Shown: in pieces, positions 7,263 to 15,139 of the stretch
Layout of the letters: every line of letters begins with the position of its first letter
How positions within the stretch are numbered: position 1 is the stretch's first letter
Assembly (NCBI GenBank): GCA_041844835.1
Contig: JBGZBU010000009.1
Span: forward strand, 1-35,703
Source: CAUUCX01 sp041844835
Lineage (GTDB): Bacteria; Bacillota; Clostridia; Peptostreptococcales; Anaerovoracaceae
Reading direction: 5' to 3'
Length of the DNA stretch: 35,703 nt
The notes under the pieces: generated by a model
Databases searched by the model: none
What the model saw: only the letters and a program-made list of their open reading frames with translations
What the model was told of the DNA's origin: nothing
Made by a program: the position numbers and the translations under genes

Positions 7263-8374
7263 TCAAGGTGTTAACTGTATTCGGGACGAGGCCGGAGGCG
7301 ATTAAAATGGCACCGCTGGTGCGCAGACTTGAAGAGGAGCCCGACATTTCGTCGGTGCTTTGCGTGACCGCTCAGCACAGAGAGATGCTTGATCAGGTGC
7401 TGGATTTGTTCAATCTGCATCCCGATTACGATCTTGATATAATGAAGCCCGATCAGACGATAGGAATGATCACGGCGAATGTAATAAACGGACTTGATGA
7501 TGTGCTTGCTGCCGAAAAGCCGGATCTGGTGCTGGTGCACGGCGATACGACCACCACTTTCGCCACGGCTCTCGCGGCGTTCTACGCGCAGGTGCCGGTG
7601 GGGCACGTCGAAGCGGGTCTCAGGACGTACGACAAGTATTCACCGTTTCCGGAAGAGATGAACCGGGTGCTCACCGGGCACATTTCCGATCTGCATTTTG
7701 CTCCGACCGAGCGCAATCGTCAGAATTTGATCGCCGAGGGGATAGATGACAAGCGCATATATGTGACGGGAAACACCGTAATTGACGCGCTGCTGCAGGT
7801 GGCTAAAAAACCGTACGAATTTGAAAACGAAACCCTTGCGGACATAGATTTTGAAGCAAAAAGGGTTATAACCGTGACCTGTCACAGGCGGGAAAATCTC
7901 GGAGACAATATGCAGAATATATTCTGGGCGATAAGAGATATTGTCGAGGAATTCGACGATGTGGAAATAGTTTATCCGGTGCATCTCAATCCGCGTGTTC
8001 GGGCAACCGCGGGGCAGATATTGAAAGACGTTGACGGGATACATCTGATAGAACCGCTGCAGTATCAGCCGTTTGTAAATTTGATGGCAAGATCGCACAT
8101 GATTATTACCGATTCCGGCGGATTGCAGGAAGAGGCGCCGTCGCTCGGAAAACCCGTGCTCGTGGTAAGGCGCGAGACCGAAAGACCCGAGGCGATAATG
8201 GCGGGAACCGTGAAACTTGCAGGGGTTGAGCGGGAGACGATACATGCGATGGCATCCAAAATCCTTGCAAATAACGATGAGTACAACAAGATGGCGCGGG
8301 CTGTGAATCCTTACGGAGACGGCAAGGCCTGTGAGAAAATCGTACGGGTCATAAGAGGAATCAAGAGGGTATAA
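7259..8374 (+). CDS. wecB: UDP-N-acetylglucosamine 2-epimerase (non-hydrolysing)
   Basis: A 371-residue cytoplasmic epimerase interconverting UDP-GlcNAc and UDP-ManNAc, the donor for teichoic acid linkage units and capsules. Family blocks seen are FGTRPEAIKMAPLV at the N terminus, HGDTTTTFATALAAFY, GHVEAGLRTYDKYSPFPEEMNR (with R, E and D/P residues of the active-site cleft), VTCHRRENLG, and DSGGLQEEAPSLGKPVLVVRRETERPE. Full family length. The start overlaps the wecA-like stop by four bases. The stop lies within an 8-bp tandem duplication (GGGTATAA twice, 8367-8382). In Bacillus the same gene (mnaA) precedes atpI-atpB, as it does here. Confidence 0.93.
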   Translation: MIKVLTVFGTRPEAIKMAPLVRRLEEEPDISSVLCVTAQHREMLDQVLDLFNLHPDYDLDIMKPDQTIGMITANVINGLDDVLAAEKPDLVLVHGDTTTTFATALAAFYAQVPVGHVEAGLRTYDKYSPFPEEMNRVLTGHISDLHFAPTERNRQNLIAEGIDDKRIYVTGNTVIDALLQVAKKPYEFENETLADIDFEAKRVITVTCHRRENLGDNMQNIFWAIRDIVEEFDDVEIVYPVHLNPRVRATAGQILKDVDGIHLIEPLQYQPFVNLMARSHMIITDSGGLQEEAPSLGKPVLVVRRETERPEAIMAGTVKLAGVERETIHAMASKILANNDEYNKMARAVNPYGDGKACEKIVRVIRGIKRV

Positions 8375-8382
8375 GGGTATAA
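8367..8382 (+). repeat. Tandem GGGTATAA at the wecB stop
   Basis: GGGTATAA occurs twice head to tail. The first copy contains the wecB stop codon TAA (8372-8374). Confidence 0.85.
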
Positions 8383-8399
8383 ACAGGGCGGAGCAAAAC

Positions 8400-9002
8400 A
8401 TGGAACAAAACGGACAAGCAAACGGACGGAGGGTTCGGGCTGAAGAAACGGATATAACAAGATTTAAAAATGAAATCAGTCGGCGCGCCATAGTGATGAC
8501 GCTCGTATTTGCGGTCTTTGGAATTCTTGTCATCGCGGTCCTCTTCGCGCTCGGACATGTATCTTTCAAGCCCGTTGCCGTAAAGTACCTTTACGGATTG
8601 CTGGTGGGGCTTTGCGTAGCGCAGATGAATTTTGTAATTCTGGCCCGTACTTTGGAAGCGATGCTTGCTTCGGGGAAAAGAGGACTGCTGCCGCTCAGTT
8701 ATATGCTGCGATTGTTGATATACGGAGGTTTTTTTTATGCATGCGCAAGGCAGTCGTATGTCGCGGGGCTTGCGTGCGTACTGGGCTTTATGAGTATAAA
8801 AGCGGTTATGTACTATTTTTATGGAGTGAAACCGAAATTTTCGGCGGACAGAAAAACGCCCGAATGGGCGGATGAGTGGGACAGAGCATATGATGCCGGA
8901 GAGAGATTCGACGCTTTTTCGCCGAAACGCGCTTCGGGATTCAAGAGCAAAAAATTGAGCGTTGTCAAAAAATACAAAAAATCCCGTGATAATTTTGAAT
9001 AA
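8400..9002 (+). CDS. atpI: ATP synthase subunit I-like membrane protein
   Basis: A 200-residue protein with a polar N terminus, four hydrophobic segments (about 33-53, 60-82, 98-113 and 118-140) and a charged 55-residue cytoplasmic tail rich in Lys. The placement directly before atpB, four helices and the sequence KYLYGLLVGLCVAQMNF match the AtpI family, which assists F0 ring assembly or Mg2+ handling; similarity is low and the tail is longer than usual. The ATG at 8400 follows GCGGAGC. Assignment rests as much on context as on sequence. Confidence 0.65.
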   Translation: MEQNGQANGRRVRAEETDITRFKNEISRRAIVMTLVFAVFGILVIAVLFALGHVSFKPVAVKYLYGLLVGLCVAQMNFVILARTLEAMLASGKRGLLPLSYMLRLLIYGGFFYACARQSYVAGLACVLGFMSIKAVMYYFYGVKPKFSADRKTPEWADEWDRAYDAGERFDAFSPKRASGFKSKKLSVVKKYKKSRDNFE

Positions 9003-9028
9003 TCGTTATCAGTGTGTATGAAATATAT

Positions 9029-9058
9029 TTGAAATTTGGTGCAGGAAAATGTTATAAT
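9029..9058 (+). promoter_or_regulatory. Promoter for atpB
   Basis: TTGAAA (9029-9034), an 18-base spacer and TATAAT (9053-9058) with an upstream TG (extended -10) lie in the 128-base gap between the atpI-like gene and atpB. AtpB can therefore be transcribed apart from the sugar genes. The ribosome site GAGGAGG precedes the ATG at 9131. Confidence 0.65.
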
Positions 9059-9130
9059 CATGATAGAATGACAAAACATTAACGATAACTCGTCGGATTT
9101 TGTTTGTAGTGAGATGGTGAGGAGGTTGCT

Positions 9131-9880
9131 ATGGAAGGCATGGCTGAATTGGGCCCTCGAATTATAATTCGATTTGGCGACAGCGGCGTATTTATTACGG
9201 AAACCGTGCTCCTGGGCATGATCGTGGCGCTTATTCTGGGCGGGCTTGCCGTGTGGGCGGGCAGCAATTTGCAGCGCATTCCTCGCGGCAAGCAGATATG
9301 GGCGGAAGCCGTGGTTGAATTCGCTTATAATCTTGTCGGCGGTGCGATGGGGCGGCAGAGCATGATGGCGTTTGCACCGTATTTCGGCACGGTTATTCTT
9401 TTTATTCTGGTATCGAATATGCTCGGTCTTTTCGGGCTGAGACCTGCGACCACCGATGTCAATATGACATTTGCGCTCTCGATTTCGACATTCTTGATAA
9501 TGGAATATGTCGGGATAAAATCTATGGGACTCGGTGGCAAGTTTAAGCACATGGCTGAGCCGATGGCATTTTTGTTTCCTATAAAGGTTATAGAACACCT
9601 GGCGCTGCCGGTATCACTCGGTTTTCGTCTTTTCGGCAATATACTGGGCGGCATGATTATCATGGAACTGCTGTACAGCGCGCTTGCTTCCGTTACCGCG
9701 AATCTTACGGACATTCCGTTCCTGAATTTTTTGCTTCCGCTTCCTGCAAATATATTTTTCGATATATTTGAGCCGATATTGCAGGCATACATATTTACGA
9801 TGCTTTCGATGGTTTTCATTTCTCAGGAAATAGTTACGCACGATACGCCGCCGCCTGCGCCTGCAGATGCGGAACAATAA
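9131..9880 (+). CDS. atpB: F0F1 ATP synthase subunit a
   Basis: A 249-residue integral membrane stator subunit that forms the two ion half-channels against the c-ring. The essential arginine is Arg166 in PVSLGFRLFGNILGG, and GLFGLRPATTDVNMTFAL is the usual conserved segment before it. About five to six transmembrane helices; a Pro/Ala tail ends the protein. I cannot decide between H+ and Na+ specificity from this subunit alone. The operon would normally continue atpE-F-H-A-G-D-C, but a terminator begins two bases after the stop and the next genes run the other way, so the rest of the ATPase must lie elsewhere or be missing. Confidence 0.93.
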   Translation: MEGMAELGPRIIIRFGDSGVFITETVLLGMIVALILGGLAVWAGSNLQRIPRGKQIWAEAVVEFAYNLVGGAMGRQSMMAFAPYFGTVILFILVSNMLGLFGLRPATTDVNMTFALSISTFLIMEYVGIKSMGLGGKFKHMAEPMAFLFPIKVIEHLALPVSLGFRLFGNILGGMIIMELLYSALASVTANLTDIPFLNFLLPLPANIFFDIFEPILQAYIFTMLSMVFISQEIVTHDTPPPAPADAEQ

Positions 9881-9881
9881 T

Positions 9882-9912
9882 AAAGACAGCCTGTTTTTTC
9901 AGGCTGTCTTTT
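9882..9912. terminator. Bidirectional terminator between atpB and hydA
   Basis: A perfect 12-bp stem, AAAGACAGCCTG / CAGGCTGTCTTT, encloses a six-T loop, with a T run on the right and A run on the left. It serves atpB and, read the other way, the leftward hydC-hydB-hydA operon. Confidence 0.9.
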
Positions 9913-9940
9913 CGTTAAAAGCATCTAGCGAGCACCGTCT

Positions 9941-9981
9941 GCATTATCTTGCAGGTTTATTTACATTATCTTGCTGGTTTA
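9941..9981 (-). repeat. Near-duplicate of hydA 3' end after its stop
   Basis: On the minus strand the hydA end AAACCAGCAAGATAATG, containing the stop TAA (9968-9966), is followed after TAAAT by AAACCTGCAAGATAATG, with one mismatch and a period of 22 bases. The period is the same as in the mmdC duplication. Confidence 0.88.
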
Positions 9982-11711
9982 GGCGTGTAGCTCGTGTGCA
10001 GGAGCTCATGTGCTTTATGACTGCCCGGTTCTCCCAGAAATTCCTGATAGAGTTTCATCAGATCCTCATTTTCATGAGAGCAGCGTTTTGTCTTGCTCCG
10101 GTCTTCATTATATATGGCTTGAGCGCGTTTGTAGAGTATATCGAGATTGCCCTTATGATACGGCTGCCCCGCACCGCCGATACAGCCGCCCGGGCATGCC
10201 ATGATTTCAATCGCGTCAAACCGGACTTCACCGCTTTTGATGCTTTCAAGCAGTTTCCTCGTGTTTCCGAGTCCGTGCGCTACACCGATGCGGATAGGTT
10301 TTTCCAGCCCTTCGACCGAAATTTCCGCTTCCTTAATACCGTCAAATCCGCGCAAATCGTGAAATTCTACAGCGTCGCCCGACAGAGTTTTACCCGTAAT
10401 GCTGTGATATGCCGTGCGCACCGTCGCCTCAATTACGCCGCCCGTTGCGCCGAAAATGACACCTGCACCTGTGGATTCTCCAAGCGGGCTGTCAAAATCG
10501 CTGTCTTCCAAATGCTGAAAATTTATTCCGGCTTCTTTTATCATATTTGCCAGCTCCCGCGTGGTAATTACATAATCGACGTCGCGCAACCCCTCATGCG
10601 AGAGCTCGGATCTTGCCGCTTCGTATTTTTTTGCAACGCAAGGCATGACCGAGACGAGTACTATATCCGCAGGATCAATCGCGAGTTTATCCGCAAGGTA
10701 TGTCTTGGTTATCGCGGCAAACATTTCATGCGGTGATTTGCAGCTGCTCGGAATGTTTAAGAGTTCCGGGAAGAAATGCTCAAAGAAATTCACCCAGCCC
10801 GGGCAGCAGCTTGTCAGAATCGGAAGATTTTCACCCGCATTGTAACGCTGTAAAAATTCGTGCGCTTCTTCCATTATTGTAAGATCGGCGGCAAAGTCGG
10901 TGTCGAAAACTTTTTCAAAGCCCAGACGTTTGAGCGCGGAGACCATTTTCCCCGTGACGGACGTCCCGTAAGGCATTCCGAATTCCTCGCCGAGCGCAAC
11001 CCTTACTGCGGGCGCCGTTTGTACAAACACGTGCTTGCCGCTGCTTAGCGCATCCCGGACCTCATTCGTGTATGAAAGTTCCGTGAGCGCGCCCGTAGGA
11101 CATACCGACAGACACTGTCCGCAGAATGTGCACGTGGTTTGGCTCATAGGTTTGTCAAATGCTGCGCCTATTGTAGTTTTGAAGCCGCGTCCCACATCCG
11201 TAAGAGCGCTTACGCTCTGAACCTGCGTGCACATGGTCTGACAGCGTTTGCAAAGCACGCATTTGTTGGGATCGCGCACGATTGCAAAACCGTCATCATA
11301 TATAGGATTTACATTTTTTGCACCGGTGTATGTGATCTCTCTGATTGCGAGACTGTCGGCGAGCGACTGAAGTTCGCAGTGGAGATTTTTTGCACATGTG
11401 AGACATGAATTCGGATGATTCGAGAGGAGCAGTTCCACCATTCTGCGCCTTGCGCGCACCGCTTTATGTGAATCCGTCAGTATCTCCATTCCCTCTTTGC
11501 ATTTTGTCGCGCACGACGGAATGAGCTTGCCCGAGTCCACCTGCTCCACGACGCACACGCGACATGACGCCTGATCGTTATGGAGTCCGAATTCATGCAG
11601 ATTCAGGTGGCAAAGGGTGGGAATCGTTATATCTATTTGTCTTGCGGCTTCGAGTACCGTAGTTCCTTCTTCGACGCTTATGTCCGTACCGTTTATTTTC
11701 AAATTAATCAT
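9966..11711 (-). CDS. hydA: [FeFe] hydrogenase catalytic subunit HydA (NAD-linked type)
   Basis: A 581-residue group A [FeFe] hydrogenase that evolves or consumes H2. Domains in order are: an N-terminal [2Fe-2S] (Cys34, 50, 53, 67); the His-Cys3 [4Fe-4S] (His99, Cys103, 106, 112); two ferredoxin [4Fe-4S] clusters (Cys151-161 and 194-204); and the H-cluster domain with TSCCPGW (300-306), MPCVAKK (356-362) and MACPGGCIGGAGQP (504-517). All H-cluster ligands are present. The start at 11711 follows AAAGGAGG. It is last in the hydC-hydB-hydA operon, so it is the catalytic partner of a trimeric enzyme coupling NADH, probably with reduced ferredoxin, to H2. Whether it bifurcates electrons cannot be read from sequence alone. 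Confidence 0.95.
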   Translation of the reverse strand: MINLKINGTDISVEEGTTVLEAARQIDITIPTLCHLNLHEFGLHNDQASCRVCVVEQVDSGKLIPSCATKCKEGMEILTDSHKAVRARRRMVELLLSNHPNSCLTCAKNLHCELQSLADSLAIREITYTGAKNVNPIYDDGFAIVRDPNKCVLCKRCQTMCTQVQSVSALTDVGRGFKTTIGAAFDKPMSQTTCTFCGQCLSVCPTGALTELSYTNEVRDALSSGKHVFVQTAPAVRVALGEEFGMPYGTSVTGKMVSALKRLGFEKVFDTDFAADLTIMEEAHEFLQRYNAGENLPILTSCCPGWVNFFEHFFPELLNIPSSCKSPHEMFAAITKTYLADKLAIDPADIVLVSVMPCVAKKYEAARSELSHEGLRDVDYVITTRELANMIKEAGINFQHLEDSDFDSPLGESTGAGVIFGATGGVIEATVRTAYHSITGKTLSGDAVEFHDLRGFDGIKEAEISVEGLEKPIRIGVAHGLGNTRKLLESIKSGEVRFDAIEIMACPGGCIGGAGQPYHKGNLDILYKRAQAIYNEDRSKTKRCSHENEDLMKLYQEFLGEPGSHKAHELLHTSYTPKPAR

Positions 11712-11723
11712 AGCAAGCCTCCT

Positions 11724-13304
11724 TTACAGAATTTCAATCGCCTGCGCAGGACAATTGTTATAACACTCACCGCATTTGATGCACCTCGCCTGGTCAATCA
11801 CATGTTTTTCCTTGATCGAGCCGGAGATGCAGGAAACGGGACATCCGCGAGCGCAGCGCGTACATCCTATGCATGCATCCGTGATAGTGTACTGCAGCAA
11901 GCTCTTGCATGAATGGGCACGACAGACTTTATCCTCCGCGTGTTCCTTGTATTCATCGTAGAAATAGCGCAGCGTGGAGAGCACGGGGTTCGGGGATGAC
12001 TGTCCCAGCCCGCACAGCGAGGTTTCGCATATTATTTCGCTGAGTTCTTTGAGTTTCGCAATATCTTTCATGCTTCCGTTCCCCTTTGTGAGCTTGTCAA
12101 GCAGTTCATGCAGACGTTTATTGCCTATGCGGCAAGGAGTGCATTTCCCGCATGATTCGCTCACGGAAAAATCGAGAAAGAATTTTGCGATATCGACCAT
12201 GCAGTCGTCTTCGTCCATGACTACCAGACCGCCCGAACCCATGATCGAGCCGATATCCTTAAGCGATTCAAAATCCACGTTCGTGTCGAACATATCCGCA
12301 GGGATGCAGCCGCCGGATGGTCCTCCGGTTTGCACAGCTTTTGCTTTTTTGCCATTAGGGATTCCTCCGCCAATGTCATAAACGATGTCGGCAATGGACA
12401 TGCCCATCGGCACTTCCACAAGCCCCGGTTTGTTGATTTTTCCCACGAGTGCGAAAACTTTCGTTCCCGAGGATTTCTCGGTGCCTATTCCGCGGTACCA
12501 TTTTGCGCCTTTTTCCAGTATTTGCGGCACATTCGCAAAGGTCTCCACATTGTTTATTACGGTCGGTTTTTCCCAAAGGCCTTTTACGGTGGTTCTGAAC
12601 GCCTTGTTCCTCGGCATTCCGCGCCTGCCCTCGATCGACTCCATGAGCGCGGTTCCCTCGCCGCAGACGAACGCGCCGGCACCGAGCCTGAGCTCTATAT
12701 CAAATGAAAAATCGGAACCCAGTATGTTGTCTCCCAGGAGATTTTTTGATTTTGCCTGCTCTATCGCGTGAGTGAGCGAGGCAACGGCTTTCGGATATTC
12801 GGCTCTGACGTATATAAATCCCTTGTCCGCACCTATTGCGTAGCCGCATATCGCCATCCCCTCAAGCACACAGTGCGGGTCGCCCTCTAGTATGGAGCGA
12901 TCCATAAACGCGCCGGGATCTCCCTCATCCGCATTACAGACTACATATTTTTGATCCGCATCCGTTCCGAATGCGGTCTCCCATTTTTTCCCCGTCGGAA
13001 ATCCCGCGCCGCCGCGACCTCTGAGATTGGATTCTATCATCGTGTCGATCACCTGTCTGCGCTGCATTTGCAGCACCTTTGTGAGCGGGAAGTAGCCGCC
13101 GAGCGCGATGTATTCGTCTATTGATTTCGGATCGACTATATCAAAATTTTTCAATGCAATTCGCGTCTGCTTTTCAAAATATTCGCCGGCGAGCAGGGGA
13201 ACGCCGTTCTTCACAATATATTTTTCCGGCATGGATTCGAGTCTCGCAAAGAGTTGCGGCTCTGTCGTCTTTCTGATTTTATCCAGCATTTCCATATTCA
13301 TCAT
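11724..13304 (-). CDS. hydB: Hydrogenase NADH/FMN subunit HydB, N-terminally short
   Basis: A 526-residue NuoF-like flavoprotein. It carries the FMN/NAD(H) fold (GRGGAGFPTGKKWE at 96-109, NADEGDPGAFMDR at about 124-136), an N3-type [4Fe-4S] motif SCGKCTPCRIG, and a C-terminal double [4Fe-4S] ferredoxin (CIGCTRCARGCPVSC and CIKCGECYNNCP). HydB proteins often have about 600 residues with a thioredoxin-like [2Fe-2S] domain at the N terminus. Here the first 122 residues contain no Cys, so that cluster is missing. The start at 13304 follows AAGGAGGG, and a second ATG follows at once. HydC begins 15 bases upstream and hydA follows after 12 bases. Confidence 0.93.
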   Translation of the reverse strand: MMNMEMLDKIRKTTEPQLFARLESMPEKYIVKNGVPLLAGEYFEKQTRIALKNFDIVDPKSIDEYIALGGYFPLTKVLQMQRRQVIDTMIESNLRGRGGAGFPTGKKWETAFGTDADQKYVVCNADEGDPGAFMDRSILEGDPHCVLEGMAICGYAIGADKGFIYVRAEYPKAVASLTHAIEQAKSKNLLGDNILGSDFSFDIELRLGAGAFVCGEGTALMESIEGRRGMPRNKAFRTTVKGLWEKPTVINNVETFANVPQILEKGAKWYRGIGTEKSSGTKVFALVGKINKPGLVEVPMGMSIADIVYDIGGGIPNGKKAKAVQTGGPSGGCIPADMFDTNVDFESLKDIGSIMGSGGLVVMDEDDCMVDIAKFFLDFSVSESCGKCTPCRIGNKRLHELLDKLTKGNGSMKDIAKLKELSEIICETSLCGLGQSSPNPVLSTLRYFYDEYKEHAEDKVCRAHSCKSLLQYTITDACIGCTRCARGCPVSCISGSIKEKHVIDQARCIKCGECYNNCPAQAIEIL

Positions 13305-13319
13305 ATTCGATTCCCTCCT

Positions 13320-13799
13320 TTAGCGATATTCGGCGATTACTTCCGAGACCTGTTCGGGAACAAAATGCGGATATACTTTGTCGTTTACGGTGACAACCGG
13401 CGCTTCACCGCATTGCCCCACGCATCTTGTTTCGACTATTGAAAACAAGCCGTCTTCAGTGGTTTCTCCGACATTTATGCCGAGCTGCTTTACGAATTCA
13501 TCCAATATGACCTGAGCGCCTTTGACATAGCACGCCGTTCCGAGACAGACACTTATTTCGTTTGCGCCTTTCGGAATGAGCGTAAATTGTGAATAGAATG
13601 TAACCACGCCATAAATCTCGGCGGACGGAACGGACAGCTGCTCGGAAATCAGATAAACAGCCTGCTCCGGAATGTGCCCGAAACGACTCTGAGCGTATTG
13701 CAGCACGGGCATCAAAGCCCCCTTTCTGCTCTTTTGTGAGTCTATGAATTCTTTGAATTGTTCCCATTCTTGGGCAGTAGCCTTAAATTCATTAGCCAT
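13320..13799 (-). CDS. hydC: Hydrogenase HydC, NuoE-like [2Fe-2S] subunit
   Basis: A 159-residue thioredoxin-like subunit of the 24-kDa NuoE family. It holds one [2Fe-2S] cluster through Cys85 and Cys90 (CLGTAC) and Cys126 and Cys130 (CVGQC), the standard four ligands, after a short helical N-terminal bundle with the GHIPEQAVYLISEQL block. It passes electrons to or from the FMN of HydB. The start at 13799 is preferred over 13895 because AGGAGG lies seven bases before it; the extension has no family resemblance. It is first in the operon. Confidence 0.93.
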   Translation of the reverse strand: MANEFKATAQEWEQFKEFIDSQKSRKGALMPVLQYAQSRFGHIPEQAVYLISEQLSVPSAEIYGVVTFYSQFTLIPKGANEISVCLGTACYVKGAQVILDEFVKQLGINVGETTEDGLFSIVETRCVGQCGEAPVVTVNDKVYPHFVPEQVSEVIAEYR

Positions 13800-14061
13800 A
13801 TGTTTTCCTCCTGTTCCCATCAATCTTGGCTGCACGATGCCGCCCTGCGGTTGTATGAACTTAAGATGAAAATTGACGGCATTATGATAATGCAAGCGCT
13901 GTAAGAATGATATAAAGTAAAGAGATAGGTAATAAGTCCTAGAATAAATATATCATTTATCGGCGGCGAAAACAAGGCAAATGAGGAACGGAGCGGATCC
14001 GCATGCGGGTCGCGCGCCTTGCGTGGGGAGAATATTCGCAGGTTTTTAATTAATTATTAAA

Positions 14062-14090
14062 TTGCACGAAGCAGGTCGCAGTGATATAAT
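14062..14090 (+). promoter_or_regulatory. Promoter of the opp operon
   Basis: TTGCAC (14062-14067), 17 bases, then a perfect TATAAT (14085-14090). The predicted leader is about 105 bases and includes a short GCGCA/TGCGC hairpin near 14113-14130 and the 20-bp tandem repeat. Confidence 0.75.
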
Positions 14091-14140
14091 AACCGCTGTA
14101 AGCTTTTCGACTGCGCATTTTGGTGTGCGCGGGAATGGCG

Positions 14141-14180
14141 AATCGGATTAATAATTATTTAATCGAACTAATAATTATTT
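14141..14180 (+). repeat. 20-bp tandem repeat in the oppB leader
   Basis: AATCGGATTAATAATTATTT (14141-14160) and AATCGAACTAATAATTATTT (14161-14180) are adjacent copies differing at three positions. They end one base before the AAGGAG of the oppB ribosome region. Confidence 0.9.
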
Positions 14181-14200
14181 AAGGAGAATACGGGGAAGTA

Positions 14201-15139
14201 ATGATAAAGTATGTATGTAAGAGGGCGCTTCAGTCGATCGTGGTTCTGCTCATGGTTGCGTCGCTGACATTTCTGCTCATGAACCTGGTGCCGGGAGGAC
14301 CGTTTCTGTCGGAAAAATCCCAGACGCCGGAGGTTTTGGCGGCGCTTGAGGCCAAATACGGTTTGGATCAGCCCAAAATAGTTCAGCTGAAAAACTATAT
14401 CGTAAATATTGCGCAGTTTGATTTCGGCGTTTCGCTGAAAATGCAAAAGGACAGGCCGGTCGTGGAAATAATCGGCGATTTGTTTCCGGTGTCCGCGAGA
14501 ATAGGCCTTATAGCGCTCATAGTGGCAATTCTTTTCGGGATAACCATGGGGTGTATCGCGGCATATAATAGAGGGAAAAAAGCGGACAGCATATTGCGCG
14601 TTGTTATGACGCTCGGAATTTCCGTGCCGAGTTTCGTGGTGGCGACGGCGTTGCTTGTCATTTTTGGGGTGAAGCTTCAGTTGCTTCCGACCATCGGGCT
14701 GACCGGAATTTCAAGTTATATCATGCCATGTTTCACATTGGCTTTTTATCCGATGTGTTACATAGGCAGGCTGACGCGTTCGAGCATGCTGGATGTGATA
14801 AATCAGGAATATATCAGAACTGCCAGGGCAAAGGGCGTGAAGGCGTCCGTTCTCATTTTTAAGCACGCGCTCAGGAATGCGTTTATTCCGGTGCTCACAT
14901 ATCTGGGGCCGCTGACCGCATATATACTTGCCGGTACATTCGTAGCGGAGCAGGTTTTCACATTGCCGGGACTCGGCAGATATTTCATACAGAGTATACT
15001 CAACAGGGATTATCCGATAATAATGGCGACCACAATATTCCTTGCGGCGCTGGTTATTTTTATGAATTTTCTCGTGGATATTTTATACAAGGCGGTTGAC
15101 CCTCGTATCGATGTCACGAAAGGAGGGAACGCGGTATGA
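14201..15139 (+). CDS. oppB: Oligopeptide ABC transporter permease OppB
   Basis: A 312-residue DppB/OppB permease. The N terminus MIKYVCKRALQSIVVLLMVASLTFLLMNLVPGGPF is typical, here split by one helix (about 10-30). A large periplasmic-side loop and five further helices follow. The cytoplasmic EAA loop that contacts the ATPase is represented by YIRTARAKGVKASVLIFKHALRNAFIP. The start at 14201 follows a GGGGAAG and, further up, AAGGAG. It overlaps oppC by ATGA. It should form a heterodimer with OppC. Confidence 0.92.
   Translation: MIKYVCKRALQSIVVLLMVASLTFLLMNLVPGGPFLSEKSQTPEVLAALEAKYGLDQPKIVQLKNYIVNIAQFDFGVSLKMQKDRPVVEIIGDLFPVSARIGLIALIVAILFGITMGCIAAYNRGKKADSILRVVMTLGISVPSFVVATALLVIFGVKLQLLPTIGLTGISSYIMPCFTLAFYPMCYIGRLTRSSMLDVINQEYIRTARAKGVKASVLIFKHALRNAFIPVLTYLGPLTAYILAGTFVAEQVFTLPGLGRYFIQSILNRDYPIIMATTIFLAALVIFMNFLVDILYKAVDPRIDVTKGGNAV

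Larger units (their letters stand above)
13800..14200. other. Divergent hydC / oppB control region (401 bases)
   Basis: No gene is seen. The hydC half is AT-rich with only weak promoter-like boxes on the minus strand (for example TATCAT near 13908). In the middle lie two overlapping short palindromes, GCGGATCCGC (13993-14002) and CCGCATGCGG (13999-14008). The oppB half holds a strong promoter (14062-14090) and a 20-bp tandem repeat just before the ribosome site. I see no recognisable riboswitch or Rex site. Confidence 0.6.

Noticed and set aside
9867..10736. 289-residue open frame opposite hydA
   Set aside because: It crosses the terminator and lies opposite an intact hydrogenase with all ligands; shadow frame.
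14085..14096. TATAATAACCGC shared by the opp promoter and hairpin D near yicC
   Set aside because: A 12-base match is expected by chance many times in a window of this size.
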